In this document: piece after piece, positions 34,632 through 42,987 of the stretch
Layout of the letters: every line of letters starts with the position of its first letter
Numbering within the stretch: position 1 is the first letter of the stretch
Assembly: GCA_946558465.1 (NCBI GenBank)
Contig: CAMNTM010000012.1
Location: 27,128 to 91,127 of the forward strand
Source: an uncultured Lachnospiraceae bacterium
GTDB lineage: Bacteria; Bacillota; Clostridia; Lachnospirales; Lachnospiraceae
Direction of reading: 5' to 3'
Length of the DNA: 64,000 bases
Notes under the pieces: model-generated
The model's input: the letters and a program-made list of their open reading frames with translations, nothing else
Told to the model about the DNA's origin: nothing
Database searches by the model: none
Position numbers and translations under genes: made by a program

Positions 34632-35636
34632 ATGAAGAAAATATTAATGATCGGGACAGGCGGTACAATAGCCTCAAAGGAGACGGAAGAAGGGCTGACT
34701 CCGGGGCTTACGCCGGAGGATATCTTATATTATATTCCGGATGTGAAGCATATCTGTGATGTAGAGACAATTCAAGTGTGTAATTTGGACAGCACGAATG
34801 TAAAACCAGAGCACTGGCAGCTGGTTGTAAGGACTATAGAGCAGAATTATTACAGCTATGACGGGTTTGTCATCTGCCACGGTACAGATACGCTTGCGTA
34901 TACAGCCTGCGCGTTGTCTTATATGATACAGAATTCTAATAAGCCTATTGTAATTACTGGTGCACAGAAACCAATCAGTCATGACGTGACGGATGCGAGA
35001 ACAAATCTTTTAGACAGCTTTATTTATGCGGCGGACAAGCATTCCCAGGGAGTGAATATCGTGTTTGACGGCAAGGTTATAGCCGGAACGCGGGCGAAAA
35101 AGGAGATGTCCAAGAGCTACAATGCATTTTCCAGTATTAATTTTCCCTATCATGCGGTTATCAGAGACAGAAGGCTGATTCGGTATATTCCGGAGATGCC
35201 GTATAAAGAGCGGGTGCATTTCTATTATAATATGAAGAATAGTGTGTATGTGCTGAAGCTGATTCCGGGACTGAACCCTGATATTTTGTATTATCTGTTT
35301 GAGAATTATGATTGTATTGTGGTAGAGAGCTTCGGAGTAGGAGGAATTCCCCAGTCTCTGGCAGAAATATTCCGCCAGAAGATGCGCAGATGGGAGCAGG
35401 AGGGCAAGCATGTAGTTGTGACAACACAAGTAGTCAACGAAGGCAGTGATATGATGGTCTATGAGGTAGGCAAGACGATTAAAAAAGAATTTAACCTGAT
35501 GGAAGCCTACGATATGACCACAGAGGCAGTAATTACAAAGCTTATGTGGCTTATGGGTATGGAGGGGCTGTCAAAAGCAGAATTCAGAGAACTGTTTTAT
35601 CAGCAGATTAATTATGATATCCTGTTTGCAGAATAA
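34632..35636 (+). CDS. ansA: Type I L-asparaginase
   Basis: Cytoplasmic asparaginase, 334 residues, splitting Asn to Asp and ammonia. The two catalytic Thr motifs are GTGGTIAS near the N terminus and HGTDTLAYTA near residue 88; the Lys-Asp segment is KPISHDVTDARTN near 120. No signal peptide is present. The exact start is uncertain: ATG 34632 gives the usual MKKILMIGTGGTI beginning, while GTG 34623 or TTG 34626 are closer to the GAAGGA site. It works in the opposite direction to asnA at the start of the window. Confidence 0.93.
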   Translation: MKKILMIGTGGTIASKETEEGLTPGLTPEDILYYIPDVKHICDVETIQVCNLDSTNVKPEHWQLVVRTIEQNYYSYDGFVICHGTDTLAYTACALSYMIQNSNKPIVITGAQKPISHDVTDARTNLLDSFIYAADKHSQGVNIVFDGKVIAGTRAKKEMSKSYNAFSSINFPYHAVIRDRRLIRYIPEMPYKERVHFYYNMKNSVYVLKLIPGLNPDILYYLFENYDCIVVESFGVGGIPQSLAEIFRQKMRRWEQEGKHVVVTTQVVNEGSDMMVYEVGKTIKKEFNLMEAYDMTTEAVITKLMWLMGMEGLSKAEFRELFYQQINYDILFAE

Positions 35637-35691
35637 AACGGAGAGTAAATCTGGTGTGCAAAAAATACGCATTTAGAAAAGGAGAAGATGT

Positions 35692-36177
35692 ATGAAATTC
35701 ACAATGAACAAAGATATTACCTATGAACAGGCGGTAGAGCGTATGTTTGAAATACTTGGAAGCAGTCAGGTTATGGCTCTTGCAACCAGTGTGAATGACC
35801 ATGTAACCGTGCGGAATATGAGCTGTCTGTTCTATGATGAGAAGATTTATTTTAAGACAGATATAAATTTCCGTAAGACAAAGCAGATACTTGCGAATCC
35901 CAATGTAGCATTGTGCTGGAGCGGTGTACAGGTAGAAGGAACAGCAGAGAATAAGGGGCTGGTAGTTGATGAGCCGGGGCAGCGCTTTGCGAAAGGTTAT
36001 GAAAAAAGTTTTAAGGGAAGCTACAATAAATACAGTCATGAGGATACAGAGATACTCATTGAAGTATCACCGGAGTATGTTGAGGTCTGGGATAACAGTG
36101 ACGAGGGGTATGCTTATCAGATATTTTTAGATTTTCGTAAAAAAGAGGTAGAAGTGAAACAGTACGATAAGAAATAG
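35692..36177 (+). CDS. Pyridoxamine 5'-phosphate oxidase-fold protein
   Basis: A 161-residue FMN-binding split-barrel protein. The VMALATSVNDHVTVRNMSCLFYDEKIYFKTD segment forms the first strands, and the NPNVALCWSGVQVEGTAE segment the flavin-contacting ones; both are typical for small general-stress or F420/FMN reductase-like relatives. AAAAGGAGAAG precedes the ATG. It is followed by a very long hairpin and a convergent peptidase gene. Substrate unknown. Confidence 0.82.
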   Translation: MKFTMNKDITYEQAVERMFEILGSSQVMALATSVNDHVTVRNMSCLFYDEKIYFKTDINFRKTKQILANPNVALCWSGVQVEGTAENKGLVVDEPGQRFAKGYEKSFKGSYNKYSHEDTEILIEVSPEYVEVWDNSDEGYAYQIFLDFRKKEVEVKQYDKK

Positions 36178-36181
36178 ACAA

Positions 36182-36246
36182 AAGCATCTCTTGTGCAGAC
36201 AGTCGGATAGAAAAAATTCTTCCAATTGTCTGCACAAGAGATGCTT
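36182..36246. terminator. Bidirectional terminator: perfect 20-bp inverted repeat
   Basis: Arms at 36182-36201 and 36227-36246 are perfectly complementary, with A/T-rich flanks (AAA before, TTAAAAA after). The 25-base loop can pair further. It lies between convergent genes. Confidence 0.75.
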
Positions 36247-36274
36247 AAAAATGTATTCTGCCTGTTTTTTGTGT

Positions 36275-37285
36275 TCAGGCAGTGGTAAATGCCTTCAGCA
36301 GTTTATAAGTGTTCATCATGCCTTCTGTATGTGCTCGTTCGTAATTATGAGATGCGTAAACACCGGGGCCGATCAGACCGTGACGGATGTCATGTCCACT
36401 TCTTAAGGCGGCTGATGCGTCCGAGCTATAGTGAGGATAGATATCCACCGCAAAATCCAGCTTCTGTTCTTTAGCGGTATTGATAAGTCTGGTAGTAAGG
36501 CCGTAATCATAAGGGCCGCCAGAGTCTTTCGAGCAGATAGATACCATATGCTCCGTACATTCCAATCCGCCGCCGACACAACCCATGTCCACGGAGATTA
36601 TTTCAGATGTGTCGGAAGGAATCGCGGAGGCACCGTGTCCGACTTCTTCATAGACTGTGAACATCAAAGTTACCTTCCGGTTTAGTGTAAGGGAATCTTC
36701 CTTTACTGCCTTTGCAAATCCAAGAAGGATAGCGGCAGAAAGCTTATCATCCAGAAAACGGCTTTTGATATATCCGCTTTTTGTAATGACAGTGCGGGGG
36801 TCCAATGCGATAAAATCTCCGTTTTGGATGCCCAGCTTTTTTGCGTCTTCCTTAGAATGAATATTTTCATCTAACAGAATTTCCATATTTGCTTCGTTTT
36901 TTTTCTCCTTCTCATCAGCAACGTGCTCGGAGGGCTCTGTATTTAATACTACACCGGTAAAGGTACGTCCGTCACGAGTATGTACGGTACAATTTTCACC
37001 GTCACAGGTATCCCATTGATGTCCTCCGATTGTAGTCGGACGAAGACGGCCGTTATCCTTTATCGTTCTGACCATAGCTCCCAGTGTATCCAGGTGTGCC
37101 GACAGTATAAGAGGATTTCCTTTACCGCCTAAAAGGACGCTTACGGTTCCTTTGTTAGACAGCTTAGGTTCGTATCCCATAGCCGTGAGCTGCCGGGATA
37201 CATAATCAGATACCCGGTGTGTATATCCGGTAGGACTGGGAATAGAAGTAAGTGCCGTTAATTGTTCTAGAATGTAATGTTTCAT
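36275..37285 (-). CDS. M42-family metallopeptidase (aminopeptidase/endoglucanase-like)
   Basis: A 336-residue cytoplasmic, cobalt/zinc-dependent aminopeptidase of the PepA/FrvX/YsdC group, usually forming tetrahedral dodecamers that trim peptides. Metal and catalytic motifs: SAHLDTLG near residue 64, LDDKLSAAIL near 181, YEEVGHGAS near 212, and SVDMGC near 235. The start at 37285 follows AAAGGGGA on the minus strand; the frame is open 25 codons upstream, but that part is hydrophobic and has no ribosome site. It is divergent from the next gene. Confidence 0.92.
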   Translation of the reverse strand: MKHYILEQLTALTSIPSPTGYTHRVSDYVSRQLTAMGYEPKLSNKGTVSVLLGGKGNPLILSAHLDTLGAMVRTIKDNGRLRPTTIGGHQWDTCDGENCTVHTRDGRTFTGVVLNTEPSEHVADEKEKKNEANMEILLDENIHSKEDAKKLGIQNGDFIALDPRTVITKSGYIKSRFLDDKLSAAILLGFAKAVKEDSLTLNRKVTLMFTVYEEVGHGASAIPSDTSEIISVDMGCVGGGLECTEHMVSICSKDSGGPYDYGLTTRLINTAKEQKLDFAVDIYPHYSSDASAALRSGHDIRHGLIGPGVYASHNYERAHTEGMMNTYKLLKAFTTA

Positions 37286-37458
37286 TAAAGTTCCCCTTTG
37301 CTTTGATATTATTTTTAAACTAATAATTATTATGATAACGGCAAAAAATAAATTGTGCAAGAGCTGCCGTGAAAAATAAATTATATTTGCTTATCACCTG
37401 TGCATAGTGTATACTTATCGAGATACAATGATGATAGAAAGTGAAATAGGAGATAATT

Positions 37459-39366
37459 ATGGCATTAACAGATTATACGAAGGCGTACAGGCTTGGAAAG
37501 AAGGACTATCAGTACCGGCTGCTGCATGGCCAGCAGCCTACACTGCAGGTGTTGGATGACATACTTCCGGTCCGGGGAACATTTTCAGAAGTACCGCTTG
37601 GGCTGGTGCAGATTCCGATTGATCAGATTGTGGGAACGAAAACGGGCGGAAGAAGCAATGCATTTGCCGGAAATTTTATGCCGATTCTCAGAGAGAATAC
37701 TGAATTTGCAATGAAGTGGGGGAGGCTCAGCACGAGTCATGTAAATGAGGGAATTCGTGAGCCGATTAAGGCGTATGAATATATGAACAAATTTTACGTG
37801 GAGGAAGGCAATAAACGTGTCAGCGTGATGAAATTTTTTGATGTTGTGTCGGTTCCGGGTGTTGTGACCAGAATTGTCCCAAAGCGTACGGAGGAAAAAG
37901 AGAATAAAATTTATTATGAGTTTATGGATTTTTATGAGTTGTCTAAGGTAAATTATATTTGGTTTTCCGAGGAAGGATGTTTTGAGAGGCTTCAAGAAGC
38001 GGTAGGAAAAAAGCCGGGCGAAGTCTGGACAGATGAGGAAAAGCTTACCTTCAGTTCTATTTATACGAGATTTTCTGCAGAGTATGCGTCAAAAGGAGAG
38101 AACAAGTTAAAGATTACGCCAGGAGATGCGTTTCTGGCATTTATTGAATTATACGGCTATGAGGATGTCTGTGATAAGACAGCGAAGGAGCTTAAGACAT
38201 TAATCTCCAAGAGCTGGGAGGAGTTTAAGCTTCTGGAGGGTGAGGAGGCTGTAGAGCTGAAGCTGGATCCGAATACGGAAAAGAAGCCGCTTTTAAATCT
38301 TCTGTTTCCTGCCGTTACAGAGCTTAAGATTGCGTTTATTTATGAAAAGACAGCCGGAACCTCGGCCTGGACCTATGCACATGAGCTTGGAAGACTTCAT
38401 CTGGAGCAGACATTTCCGGAGGAGGTGCATACACTTTTCTATGATAATGTGACAGAAGAGACGATTGAGGAAGCCATTGATAAGGCTCTTCGGGAGGACT
38501 GCAACATAATCTTTACAACGTCGCCGGCATTTGTTCAGGCCAGTGTGAAGGCGGCAATTGCCAATCCGGATGTGAGGATATTAAATTGCTCCTTAAATAC
38601 CTCCCACCGCTATATCAGAACCTATTATGCGCGTATGCATGAGGCAAAGTTTCTGATGGGCGCCATTGCCGGAGCGATGGCAGAGAATGATAAAATACTG
38701 TATATTGCAGATCTGCCTATCCGGGGGACTATTGCAAATATTAATGCATTTGCACTGGGAGCGAAGATGATTAATCCGCGGGCTGCAGTATATCTGGAGT
38801 GGTTTTCTCTAAAGGATAAGGATGTGTATGAGGATATCCGGCATACGGATGCAACCTGTATTTCAGGAAAGGATATGGTGATTCCGGAGGACGCTTCCAG
38901 ATATTTCGGTATCTATCGTCTGGAAGAGGGATGGCCGAGAATTTTTGCTATGCCTCTGTGGCATTGGGGCAAGTTTTACGAGCGTATGATTCGTACGATT
39001 ATGGATGGAACATGGAAATATGATGACGATCCGTCTGTGAAGAAAGCAATTAATTACTGGTGGGGAATGTCTGCCGGAGTGATAGACGTTATCTGTTCAC
39101 AAAGCCTTCCGATTGGAACAAAGCGGCTGGTAGAGCTTTTGAAGAAAACGATTTCGACAGGAGAGTTTAATCCATTTTCCGGAATTTTGTATTCGCAGAC
39201 CGGAATTGTCCAGGGCGATCCGAATTCGAGCCTTACACCTGAGGAGGTGGCTAACATGGACTGGCTGGCAGAAAATATCGTCGGAAAAATCCCAAAGGAG
39301 GAAGAGCTGCAGGATCACGTAAAGCCTGCGGTTACGCAGCAGGGTGTTAAGCAAAAGGAAGGTTAG
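37459..39366 (+). CDS. Cytoplasmic ParB-like / BMP-domain fusion protein
   Basis: 635 residues without a signal peptide or lipobox. Residues ~40-135 resemble a ParB/Srx fold: the phosphate-site motif GNKR at 117-120 (VEEGNKRVSVMKFFD) matches the GNHR-type motif of that family. Residues ~140-280 are a charged helical region. Residues ~288-585 are a BMP/PnrA-type domain (LKIAFIYEK...), which in other proteins binds purine nucleosides outside the cell. Here the domain must work in the cytosol, perhaps sensing nucleosides or nucleotides. AGGAGAT precedes the ATG. The downstream phosphoesterase gene starts 9 bases later, so the two may act together. Function unknown. Confidence 0.75.
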   Translation: MALTDYTKAYRLGKKDYQYRLLHGQQPTLQVLDDILPVRGTFSEVPLGLVQIPIDQIVGTKTGGRSNAFAGNFMPILRENTEFAMKWGRLSTSHVNEGIREPIKAYEYMNKFYVEEGNKRVSVMKFFDVVSVPGVVTRIVPKRTEEKENKIYYEFMDFYELSKVNYIWFSEEGCFERLQEAVGKKPGEVWTDEEKLTFSSIYTRFSAEYASKGENKLKITPGDAFLAFIELYGYEDVCDKTAKELKTLISKSWEEFKLLEGEEAVELKLDPNTEKKPLLNLLFPAVTELKIAFIYEKTAGTSAWTYAHELGRLHLEQTFPEEVHTLFYDNVTEETIEEAIDKALREDCNIIFTTSPAFVQASVKAAIANPDVRILNCSLNTSHRYIRTYYARMHEAKFLMGAIAGAMAENDKILYIADLPIRGTIANINAFALGAKMINPRAAVYLEWFSLKDKDVYEDIRHTDATCISGKDMVIPEDASRYFGIYRLEEGWPRIFAMPLWHWGKFYERMIRTIMDGTWKYDDDPSVKKAINYWWGMSAGVIDVICSQSLPIGTKRLVELLKKTISTGEFNPFSGILYSQTGIVQGDPNSSLTPEEVANMDWLAENIVGKIPKEEELQDHVKPAVTQQGVKQKEG

Positions 39367-39375
39367 ACAAAAGAG

Positions 39376-39999
39376 ATGAGGATACTGGCAATTGCAGATG
39401 AGGAATCGGCCTATCTATGGGATTATTTTGAAAAAAGTAAATTAAAAGGGGTAGATCTGATTATCTCCTGCGGGGATTTGGCACCGGAATATCTTTCCTT
39501 TCTTACGACAATGACGTCGATTCCGGTCTTGTATGTACATGGAAATCATGACGAAAAATATGATAAGAAGCCGCCGGAGGGATGTATCTGTATTGACGAT
39601 ATGGTTTACGTGCATCAGGGAGTGCGGATTTTAGGATTAGGGGGTTCCATGCGCTATCGTGAGGGAAAGTATCAGTATACGGAGAGGCAGATGGCAATGA
39701 GAGTAGGAAAGCTTGCTTTCCGGCTGTTCTGGAAAAGAGGATTTGATATTTTGGTAACTCACGCTCCGGCTTATCAGCTGAATGACGGGAGAGACCTTCC
39801 GCATCAGGGATTTAAGGTGTTCCGTACACTTTTAGATAAATACCGGCCGAAATTTTTTCTGCACGGACATGTACATATGTCTTACGGCAGAAAGCATAAG
39901 CGGTATGACAAATATGAGGATACTCATGTGATCAATGCTTTTGAGAGATGTATCTTTGAGTTTGAAGACGAGAATCTAAGAGAGCATGTAGTCAGATGA
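39376..39999 (+). CDS. Metallophosphoesterase
   Basis: A 207-residue calcineurin-like phosphoesterase. All metal motifs are present: the N-terminal AIADEES (the first Asp of the usual DxH, with the His replaced by E/S), CGDLAPEYLSF near residue 32, HGNHDE near 53, THAPAY near 125 and HGHVHM near 157. Loss of the His in the first motif is unusual and may change metal binding. It follows the ParB-like/BMP fusion gene by 9 bases and probably forms one unit with it. The substrate may be a nucleotide or a phosphodiester. Confidence 0.85.
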   Translation: MRILAIADEESAYLWDYFEKSKLKGVDLIISCGDLAPEYLSFLTTMTSIPVLYVHGNHDEKYDKKPPEGCICIDDMVYVHQGVRILGLGGSMRYREGKYQYTERQMAMRVGKLAFRLFWKRGFDILVTHAPAYQLNDGRDLPHQGFKVFRTLLDKYRPKFFLHGHVHMSYGRKHKRYDKYEDTHVINAFERCIFEFEDENLREHVVR

Positions 40000-40038
40000 G
40001 AGGATTAAAATTAAGAAGAGTTTAAGAGTGTGTGATTT

Positions 40039-41145
40039 ATGGAAATTGAGGTATATTGCAGAAGAAAATGGTTAAGACGAATCCTTATGCGGATGTGTAT
40101 ACTGGTTTGTCTGTGCCTGATTATGCAGGGGCTTTTGCAGAGCTCTGTGCGTGCAGAGGATAAACAGGGAAGAGAAGAGAGGAAGGAAGAGAAGCAGGAC
40201 AGGCAGCAGGAAGAGGAAACACAGATATGGCAGGGAGATACCATATACCTGGCAGCCTTTGGGGACAGTATTGCCAAAGGCTATGCCGGACAGGGACAGG
40301 AAGATTTAAGAAGCTATACGCAGCTGATAGCAGATAGAGTATCAGAGGAGACGGGACTTTCTTCAGAATGTACAAAATATGCAAAGAACGGGCTGGATTC
40401 AAAAGGACTGAATTCCAAGATGCTGAGTACAGAGGAAGCATTGGCAGAACTGGACCGGGCAGATATTATTACGGTGACCATCGGTGCCAATGATTTGCTT
40501 CAAGAGTGTAAAAGTGCAGCTCAGGAGGTATTGGGGACGGAGCGCAGGTTTGTGAGCGTCTATGATGCCTTTGATGCGGTGCAGGAGGGAGTCGAGAGTA
40601 ATCCTCTGTTGATTATGAAGGTTCTGGATGTGCTGAATGAATGGGATTATACTGTATTTGAAGAGCAGTGGAGCGCCGCTATGGAAACTATATCCCGGCA
40701 CAGAAAAAGTACAGCGCAGCTGATTGTGACTAGTATCTATAATCCAGTCAGTAATTTTGAGCTGCCGGGCACGATGAATTCTATTGTGGAGGATATTATC
40801 CAGAATATGAACCAGATTATGTACGACTGTGCAGAAAAGTATGATTATCTGGTGGTTGATCTCCTGGAATCAGATATTTGCGATTATACCCAGTCTGATG
40901 GACTGCATCCGGACCAGGAAGGACAGAAGCTGATCGCAGAGCTTGCTCTTGAAAAAATTGATACCGGGCGTTTTATTGGAGAGCCGGAGAAGGAGATAAA
41001 GGAAGAGCCGCGTCCCAAAAAGACTGTACGGCAAAAGTACAGTATATGGACCTTTTTAGGACCGGTGCCGTTTATTGTGCTTTTGATTTTAATTGGTTTT
41101 ATTGTTGTGCTGTTATTTTGGAAGACGAGGAGTAAACGCCGCTAA
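40039..41145 (+). CDS. Membrane-anchored SGNH/GDSL hydrolase
   Basis: 368 residues. An N-terminal signal anchor (residues ~11-38) is followed by an E/Q/K-rich linker, the SGNH esterase domain (~68-310), and a C-terminal TM helix with basic tail (~335-368). Block I is AAFGDSIAKGY (Ser77), block III is TIGANDLL near 155, and block V is DGLHPDQEG (Asp, His) near 292. The catalytic triad is complete. It likely acts on an acyl group in the cell wall or membrane. The ribosome site is weak (AAGAG only), so the start is not certain. Confidence 0.85.
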   Translation: MEIEVYCRRKWLRRILMRMCILVCLCLIMQGLLQSSVRAEDKQGREERKEEKQDRQQEEETQIWQGDTIYLAAFGDSIAKGYAGQGQEDLRSYTQLIADRVSEETGLSSECTKYAKNGLDSKGLNSKMLSTEEALAELDRADIITVTIGANDLLQECKSAAQEVLGTERRFVSVYDAFDAVQEGVESNPLLIMKVLDVLNEWDYTVFEEQWSAAMETISRHRKSTAQLIVTSIYNPVSNFELPGTMNSIVEDIIQNMNQIMYDCAEKYDYLVVDLLESDICDYTQSDGLHPDQEGQKLIAELALEKIDTGRFIGEPEKEIKEEPRPKKTVRQKYSIWTFLGPVPFIVLLILIGFIVVLLFWKTRSKRR

Positions 41146-41204
41146 CCTGCGCAGTATTTTTAAACGGATAAGATATTGTTGAGATGAAAAAATCGACTGT
41201 GTTT

Positions 41205-41226
41205 CCCGGCCCGGGCAGCTCATAAT
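41205..41226 (+). promoter_or_regulatory. Possible CsoR operator and -10 box
   Basis: CCCGG-C-CCGGG (41205-41215) lies between a weak -35 and CATAAT (41221-41226), about 86 bases before the CsoR gene. GC-rich dyads in this position are typical of CsoR targets. Confidence 0.3.
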
Positions 41227-41311
41227 GTAGATATGAATTGTAAGGGAGAGATAAAAGAACCTGAAGTATGGGGGTTTTAGTGCCATCCAGGAAGGAACAG
41301 GAGGATGTAAT

Positions 41312-41614
41312 ATGAGTGAAAATAAGGAATGCTGCCACAAAACAAAGGAGCGTACAGATAAGGAATTTACAGATTTGATCCATCGTCTGAACCGGGTGGA
41401 GGGGCAGATACGGGGAATTAAAAGAATGGTTGAGGAAAATGCCTATTGTACAGATATTCTGATGCAGGTATCGGCGGCGAATGCGGCACTTAACAGCTTT
41501 ACGAAGGTACTGCTGGGAAATCATATAAAAACCTGTGTTGCAAGAGATATTAGAGAAGGGAAAGAGGAGACGATCGACGAATTGGTTGTCACTCTTCAGA
41601 AGTTGATGAAATAG
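41312..41614 (+). CDS. csoR: CsoR-family metal-sensing repressor
   Basis: A 100-residue all-helical DNA-binding repressor. Cys46, His71 and Cys75 sit at the spacing (25 and 4) of the Cu(I) ligands of the founding CsoR, so copper sensing is likely; related proteins sense nickel, formaldehyde or persulfide. The N terminus has an extra CCHK. AGGAGG precedes the ATG. There is no copper ATPase or chaperone gene beside it; the next gene is a wall carboxypeptidase, so its targets are elsewhere or unusual. Confidence 0.9.
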   Translation: MSENKECCHKTKERTDKEFTDLIHRLNRVEGQIRGIKRMVEENAYCTDILMQVSAANAALNSFTKVLLGNHIKTCVARDIREGKEETIDELVVTLQKLMK

Positions 41615-41684
41615 AAATTTTAGTTATATTTTGTTAAGTAAGCTATTACAATTAGTAATAATAGTTCTGTATGGAGAGTTAGTG

Positions 41685-42923
41685 ATGAAACGGTTTTTAG
41701 CACTATTGCTTTTTGTGAGCTTATGTGTACAGCCAGTCATGGCGGCGGATGCCGGGCAGGAGGCTGACCGGGTGGTTTTACAGGAGGAGATAACGGGGGA
41801 AGAGAGAAACGAAGAGATAGAGGAGAGTGCAGAAGAGACGGCGGGAGTTGAGGTTTCAGCGCCGTCAGCGCTTTTGATGGAGGCGTCTACCGGACAGGTA
41901 ATTTATGAAAAGGATGCAGATTCCAAGCGTCCTCCGGCGAGTGTTACGAAGATTATGACGCTTCTTCTCATTTTTGATGCGCTGGAGGAAGGGAAGATTC
42001 ATCTGGAGGATGAGGTGACAACCTCAGAGTATGCAGCATCTATGGGAGGCTCTCAGGTGTTTCTGGAGCCGGGAGAGGTTCAGACGGTAGATACACTGAT
42101 TAAGTGTATCTCTGTAGCAAGCGCAAATGACGCCTGTGTAGCTATGTCGGAGTATATCTGTGGAAATGAGGAGGAATTCGTGGCCCGGATGAATGCACGG
42201 GCTGAAGACTTGGGTATGGAAAATACACATTTTGTCAACTGCAATGGTCTGGATGCAGAAGGACATCTGACGACAGCAAGGGATATTGCACTAATGTCCA
42301 GAGAGCTTATCAATACATATCCGCAGATTCGAGATTACTGTACAATTTGGATGGAAAACATTACCCACACAACAAAAAAGGGAACGTCCGAATTCGGTCT
42401 TACAAACACGAATAAGCTGATACGCCAGTACGAATATGCGACAGGGCTTAAAACCGGCTCCACCAGTCAGGCAAAGTTCTGTGTTTCTGCAACAGCTGAG
42501 AAGAATGATATGGAGCTGATTGCCGTCATTATGGCGGCTGAAGATGGCAAGGCCCGCGTACAGGATGCAACAGCGCTTTTAAATTATGGCTTTGGGAAGT
42601 GTAACAAATATCAGGAAGAAAAAATGAAAAATACAGCTTCGATACCAGTAAAAAGAGGAGAGCAGGAAGAGGCAGGAACTGTACAGAAGGAGATATTTAC
42701 ATATATTGATACTACAGGGGCAGATCTGAATTCCATTGAAAGAAAAGCAGTTTTAAAAAAGAGTCTTAAGGCCCCGGTAAAAAAAGGTGAAAAGGCCGGG
42801 GAGGCGAAATACTATCTGAATGGCACGGAAATCGGAAGTATAGATATCATTACGACAGAAGAGGTGAAGGAGATAAGCTATAAAAGTGCTATGTGGAATT
42901 TGATGGAGAAGTTTCTGCTGTAA
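41685..42923 (+). CDS. D-alanyl-D-alanine carboxypeptidase (S11 family, DacF-like)
   Basis: A 412-residue low-molecular-weight penicillin-binding protein that trims the terminal D-Ala of peptidoglycan stem peptides. A Sec signal (MKRFLALLLF...VMAAD) is followed by a Glu-rich linker. The catalytic motifs SVTK, SAND (the SxN position) and KTGS are intact. The C-terminal PBP5-like domain is present. The start at 41685 (GGAGAG upstream) gives a proper signal peptide; an earlier in-frame start at 41631 adds 18 residues without a site. A second paralogue lies 5 kb downstream. Confidence 0.92.
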   Translation: MKRFLALLLFVSLCVQPVMAADAGQEADRVVLQEEITGEERNEEIEESAEETAGVEVSAPSALLMEASTGQVIYEKDADSKRPPASVTKIMTLLLIFDALEEGKIHLEDEVTTSEYAASMGGSQVFLEPGEVQTVDTLIKCISVASANDACVAMSEYICGNEEEFVARMNARAEDLGMENTHFVNCNGLDAEGHLTTARDIALMSRELINTYPQIRDYCTIWMENITHTTKKGTSEFGLTNTNKLIRQYEYATGLKTGSTSQAKFCVSATAEKNDMELIAVIMAAEDGKARVQDATALLNYGFGKCNKYQEEKMKNTASIPVKRGEQEEAGTVQKEIFTYIDTTGADLNSIERKAVLKKSLKAPVKKGEKAGEAKYYLNGTEIGSIDIITTEEVKEISYKSAMWNLMEKFLL

Positions 42924-42985
42924 TCGGGGACAGGGCAAAAGTGAATCGGGGACGGGGTATTTCTCAAAATACCCCGTCCCCGATT
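42922..42985. terminator. Very strong bidirectional terminator with repeated unit
   Basis: A perfect 19-bp stem (42944-42962 with 42967-42985) with a CTCA loop. The left arm begins AATCGGGGACGGGG; a near copy, AATCGGGGACAGGG, sits just upstream at 42922-42935. It lies between convergent genes. Confidence 0.8.
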
Positions 42986-42987
42986 TA

